The notes beneath the pieces were generated by a model that saw only the letters and a program-made list of their open reading frames with translations, searched no databases and had not been told where the DNA came from. Source: Alkalimonas sp. (lineage in GTDB: Bacteria; Pseudomonadota; Gammaproteobacteria; Enterobacterales; Alteromonadaceae). From it: a DNA stretch of 9,106 bases. Positions 6,308 to 9,106 of this stretch are shown one piece after another; the stretch's first letter is position 1; each line of letters begins with the position of its first letter. Position numbers and translations under genes: made by a program. The stretch covers positions 1-9,106 of the forward strand of contig JAIUMG010000130.1 of the NCBI GenBank assembly GCA_022565655.1, written 5' to 3'.

Positions 6308-7543
6308 ATGAGCAAAGAATCGAAACTCTTTTCCTGGCTTGGTTTTGGCAAAAAACCAGCCACTCCTGCTGAATCCTCCGAACAAGCGGAAACACAGCCT
6401 GCTAAACCGACTGATACAGCCGGTGCGGTTGGCTCTGAGTCAAAGCCTGAGGCGGAATCCACCGCTGCGTCATCCATAGCTGACATTCAGCCAGACTCAG
6501 CAGCAGCCGAGTCGAGCACTGAACCCAACGAGGCGGCAAAAGCGAGCGAGTCTGAAGCGACTTCAGCTGAGCAGCCAGCGACATCTGCCCAGCCGGATAC
6601 GAAAGCTCAAGCGGCGGCAAAACCCGGGCTGTTTGCCCGTTTGCGTCAGGGGCTCAGTAAAACCAGCCAGAACCTGGGCTCGGGCCTTGCCAGCTTGTTT
6701 TTGGGCAAAAAGATTGATGATGATTTGTACGAAGAGCTGGAAACACAGTTATTGATGGCGGATGTCGGAGTAGACACCACCCAGACTCTGATCAAGCAAC
6801 TGACTCAGCATGCTGACCGAAAAGCGTTGAAAGATGCCGAGCAGCTGTACCAGAAACTGCAGCAAGACATGGCGACCATGCTCAAGGATGTTGAGCAGCC
6901 GTTGCAGCCGGTATCTGCTGACGGACCTTTTGTGATTCTGATGGTTGGTGTCAACGGCGTTGGCAAAACCACCACCATTGGTAAGATGGCGCAACAGTTT
7001 AAGCAACAAGGCAAGCAGGTGATGCTGGCCGCAGGTGATACATTCCGCGCCGCGGCGGTGGAGCAGTTGCAAGTGTGGGGCGAGCGCAACTCGATCCCGG
7101 TAGTGGCTCAGCATACTGGAGCCGACAGTGCCTCGGTTATTTTCGACGCTTACCAGGCGGCTAAAGCCCGCAACATCGACGTGTTGATTGCAGACACCGC
7201 AGGCCGTTTGCAAAACAAAGCCCACCTGATGGAAGAGCTGAAAAAAATTGTCCGGGTGCTGCAAAAAATTCAACCGGATGCTCCGCACGAAGTGATGTTG
7301 ACCTTGGATGCCGGAACCGGTCAAAATGCCTTGAGTCAGGCGCGCTTATTCAATGAGGCTGTGCCACTGACGGGGATCACATTAACCAAGCTGGACGGTA
7401 CCGCCAAAGGTGGGGTCATTTTTGCCATTGCCGACCAATTTACTATCCCGATCCGCTATATCGGTGTCGGTGAGAGCATTGATGATTTGCGTACCTTTAA
7501 CAGCAATGACTTTATTGACGCCTTATTTAACAGGGATGCCTGA
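6308..7543 (+). CDS. ftsY: Signal recognition particle receptor FtsY
   Basis: FtsY is the membrane-associated GTPase that receives SRP-ribosome complexes (Ffh plus 4.5S RNA) and hands nascent inner-membrane proteins to SecYEG. The 411 residues comprise three parts. The N-terminal patch KLFSWLGFGKK resembles the E. coli N-terminus. A low-complexity Ala/Glu/Ser/Pro-rich A domain covers about 20-105. A second amphipathic membrane-targeting helix at the A/N junction (GLFARLRQGL...LGSGLASLF, 107-135) leads into the N and G domains. GTPase motifs: G1 GVNGVGKTT at 214-222, insertion-box GDTFRAAAVEQL, G3 DTAGR at 296-300, G4 TKLDG at 360-364, then GGVIF and IRYIGVGE. The start matches E. coli FtsY (M-x-K-E), though the ribosome binding site before it (CACCGG) is poor. 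It is the first gene of the ftsYEX block. Confidence 0.97.
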   Translation: MSKESKLFSWLGFGKKPATPAESSEQAETQPAKPTDTAGAVGSESKPEAESTAASSIADIQPDSAAAESSTEPNEAAKASESEATSAEQPATSAQPDTKAQAAAKPGLFARLRQGLSKTSQNLGSGLASLFLGKKIDDDLYEELETQLLMADVGVDTTQTLIKQLTQHADRKALKDAEQLYQKLQQDMATMLKDVEQPLQPVSADGPFVILMVGVNGVGKTTTIGKMAQQFKQQGKQVMLAAGDTFRAAAVEQLQVWGERNSIPVVAQHTGADSASVIFDAYQAAKARNIDVLIADTAGRLQNKAHLMEELKKIVRVLQKIQPDAPHEVMLTLDAGTGQNALSQARLFNEAVPLTGITLTKLDGTAKGGVIFAIADQFTIPIRYIGVGESIDDLRTFNSNDFIDALFNRDA

Positions 7544-7546
7544 CCT

Positions 7547-8230
7547 ATGCTGACCTTTGATCAGGTAAGTAAAAGCTACCCGGGCGGCTTTATCGCGCTC
7601 GACCGCATTAGTTTTGAGCTGGCCAAGGGAGAAATGGCTTTTCTCACTGGCCACTCCGGGGCCGGCAAAAGTACCTTACTGAAGCTGATCAGCCTGATCG
7701 AACGGCCGACCACAGGGCGGGTGATGATCAACCAGATTGATCTGAGTCGCATTCGTCGTCATCAGGTGCCTTATATTCGTCGTGATATCGGCATTATTTT
7801 TCAGAATCACCGCTTGCTGATGGAACACACCGTGTTCGATAATGTGGCATTGCCATTGATTATTGAGGGCTTTACCGGCAAAGACATGGTCAAGCGGGTG
7901 CATGCGGCGCTGGATAAAGTCGGTTTGCTGGACAAAGTCCGTTGCCTGCCGGAAACCTTATCGGGTGGAGAGCAACAACGGGTTGGCATTGCCCGGGCTG
8001 TGGTGAATAAGCCGCCTTTATTGCTGGCCGATGAGCCAACCGGTAACCTGGACCCGGAGTTATCGAAAGACATCATGCAGGTGTTTGAAGCCTTTAATCA
8101 GGTTGGGGTGTCGGTGCTGATCGCCACGCACGATCATGGCCTGGTGGCCCGGATGCGTTATCGGACCCTGACGCTCAAGCAAGGCAAAATGATCAACGAT
8201 GGTTTATTGCAAATTGAGGAGCCATTGTGA
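7547..8230 (+). CDS. ftsE: Cell division ABC-type ATPase FtsE
   Basis: FtsE is the cytoplasmic ATPase that pairs with FtsX at the division ring. ATP hydrolysis drives FtsX and, in E. coli, the periplasmic amidase activator EnvC, so that septal peptidoglycan is split in step with constriction. The 227 residues have a full nucleotide-binding domain: Walker A GHSGAGKST at 35-43, Q-loop IFQNH, signature LSGGEQQR at 138-145, Walker B LLLADEP at 158-164 with catalytic Glu163, and switch His195 in ATHDHG. GEMAFLTGHSGAGKSTLLKL and LLMEHTVFDNVALPLII are diagnostic of FtsE rather than LolD-type ATPases. The ATG is 3 nt after the ftsY stop, with AGGGA at 7532-7536 in the ftsY end as ribosome binding site, so translation is probably coupled. 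It overlaps ftsX by 4 nt. Confidence 0.97.
   Translation: MLTFDQVSKSYPGGFIALDRISFELAKGEMAFLTGHSGAGKSTLLKLISLIERPTTGRVMINQIDLSRIRRHQVPYIRRDIGIIFQNHRLLMEHTVFDNVALPLIIEGFTGKDMVKRVHAALDKVGLLDKVRCLPETLSGGEQQRVGIARAVVNKPPLLLADEPTGNLDPELSKDIMQVFEAFNQVGVSVLIATHDHGLVARMRYRTLTLKQGKMINDGLLQIEEPL
8216..8221 (+). promoter_or_regulatory. Ribosome binding site for the ftsX GTG start
   Basis: GAGGAG inside the last codons of ftsE lies 5 nt before GTG 8227. It supports the overlapping non-ATG start over later in-frame ATG codons such as 8284. Confidence 0.75.
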
Positions 8231-9106
8231 GTATTCTGTTTTCTGGCCGGGCGACCGGAGCAACCGCCAAAAAAATCAGCCTGATGCAGCGTTGGTGGAT
8301 GTCTTGCACCCATCATTTACGTCAGTCGATTGGCAGCCTTGGCGAGTTATGGCGTACGCCACTGGCATCACTGATGACCATAGCCGTGCTGGGCGTTAGC
8401 TTAACGCTGCCAGCGACCTTGCATCTGCTGGTCAAAAATGTGCAATCGATCAGTGGCAGTTTTACTCAGGCAGCTGAAATCAGCTTTTTTATTAAAGACG
8501 ATGCCACTGACGCACAAATCACCACCTTGCGCACCATGCTCGCCGCAGACCCGGATATCGAGCAAGTGCACTTTATTTCCAAGCAACAGGCGATGGAGGA
8601 ATTCCGTCAGATGTCTGGTTTTGGCCAGGCCATACAGCATGTGGCTGATAACCCATTGCCGAATGTGTTGTTGGTGCTGCCACGCAATACCCAGCCACAG
8701 GCTGCCGAGCAACTGCGCGCCAGAATTGAGCAAGAGCGCATTGTCGAGTTTGGTAAGCTGGATATTGCCTGGTTGGAGCGGTTGGATGCCATGCTGCTAT
8801 TGCTGCGGCAGGCGGTACTAGCCATCGCGGTTTTATTGTTGAGCGCCGTGCTGTTGATTATTGGCAATACCATTCGCTTGTCGATCATGAATAAGAAAGA
8901 AGAAATCGAAGTGATGAAGCTGGTCGGTGCCACCGATGCGTTTATTCAACGGCCTTTTCTGTATACCGGGGTCTGGTTTGGTCTGTTCGGTGGTTGTCTG
9001 GCTTTTCTGATTGTCGAACTGATGCTGTGGTGGCTGGAAGCGGCCATCGGCCACATTACCGAGCTGTATCATAGCCACTTTACCCTGATGGCCATGTCGC
9101 TAACCG
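8227..9106 (+). CDS. ftsX: Cell division membrane protein FtsX, 5' part (3' end outside window)
   Basis: FtsX is the inner-membrane partner of FtsE and recruits a periplasmic activator of cell-wall amidases (EnvC in E. coli). The frame opens at GTG 8227, whose GTGA overlaps the ftsE stop, and stays open to the last base: 293 codons plus one base, against about 352 residues in E. coli. Features: a cytoplasmic N-terminus with HLRQSIGSLGELWRTP; TM1 about 46-69 (PLASLMTIAVLGVSLTLP); a periplasmic domain about 70-188 with the fold-typical FFIKDDAT, VHFISKQQAMEEF and NPLPNVLLV; TM2 about 196-216; the cytoplasmic loop MNKKEEIEVMKLVGATDAFI; and TM3 about 245-269. The fourth segment and stop are missing. 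Other-frame readings over this stretch are shadows. In many gammaproteobacteria rpoH follows; not visible here. Confidence 0.95.
   Translation, partial: MSILFSGRATGATAKKISLMQRWWMSCTHHLRQSIGSLGELWRTPLASLMTIAVLGVSLTLPATLHLLVKNVQSISGSFTQAAEISFFIKDDATDAQITTLRTMLAADPDIEQVHFISKQQAMEEFRQMSGFGQAIQHVADNPLPNVLLVLPRNTQPQAAEQLRARIEQERIVEFGKLDIAWLERLDAMLLLLRQAVLAIAVLLLSAVLLIIGNTIRLSIMNKKEEIEVMKLVGATDAFIQRPFLYTGVWFGLFGGCLAFLIVELMLWWLEAAIGHITELYHSHFTLMAMSLT

Noticed and set aside
6749..7324. 191-residue minus-strand open frame opposite ftsY
   Set aside because: Antisense to the conserved N and G domains of FtsY, with no family resemblance; explained by codon bias in ftsY.
8401..8821. Open frames on both strands over the ftsX region
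   Set aside because: The GTG-started FtsX frame has transmembrane segments and conserved FtsX motifs; the others have no coherent features and are shadows.
1..9106. Search for mobile elements, CRISPR arrays, tRNA genes, toxin-antitoxin or defence genes
   Set aside because: Apart from the Sel1 repeats and the 7-bp dyad I saw no direct or terminal repeats, no cloverleaf, no transposase or nuclease of such systems, and gene-sized gaps are absent; all intergenic stretches are under 160 bp.

Overview
The window is chromosomal core sequence from a gammaproteobacterium, most likely a marine or other salt-adapted one with a sodium-driven polar flagellum. Three things point there. PurA, RNase R, RsmD, FtsY, FtsE and FtsX all read as close relatives of the enterobacterial and Vibrio proteins. 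The gene order purA - motX - rnr is the one I recall from Vibrio-type genomes. MotX belongs to the T ring of Na+-driven polar flagella. Base composition looks mid-range and even throughout. I see no mobile element, tRNA, rRNA or CRISPR array. Genus and order cannot be fixed from this sequence alone.

Layout, left to right: (1) the 3' two-thirds of purA (AMP biosynthesis), closed by a clear intrinsic terminator. (2) A lone S41-family (tail-specific/C-terminal-processing) protease predicted to be an outer-membrane lipoprotein; terminators on both sides make it a transcriptionally isolated gene. (3) motX, a secreted Sel1-repeat flagellar motor protein, preceded by a weak candidate sigma-28 site. 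(4) rnr (RNase R), from an ATG with a good ribosome binding site just downstream of a candidate extended -10 promoter. (5) rsmD on the minus strand, tail-to-tail with rnr and sharing four bases with it, so that the terminator of rnr lies inside the rsmD coding sequence. (6) A divergent promoter region of about 155 bp holding a 7-bp inverted repeat. (7) ftsY - ftsE - ftsX, a tight co-transcribed block with a 3-nt gap and then a 4-nt GTGA overlap. ftsX begins with GTG and runs off the right edge; its fourth transmembrane segment and stop lie outside.

Functionally these are housekeeping modules: purine synthesis, envelope proteolysis, motility, RNA decay and processing, 16S rRNA methylation, SRP-dependent membrane targeting, and septal cell-wall hydrolysis control. 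The join of the purA-motX-rnr neighbourhood to the rsmD/ftsYEX neighbourhood is the main organisational feature. I found no convincing undescribed multi-gene system. The items worth a second look are the gene-embedded terminator, the inserted lipoprotein protease, and the symmetric element between rsmD and ftsY.
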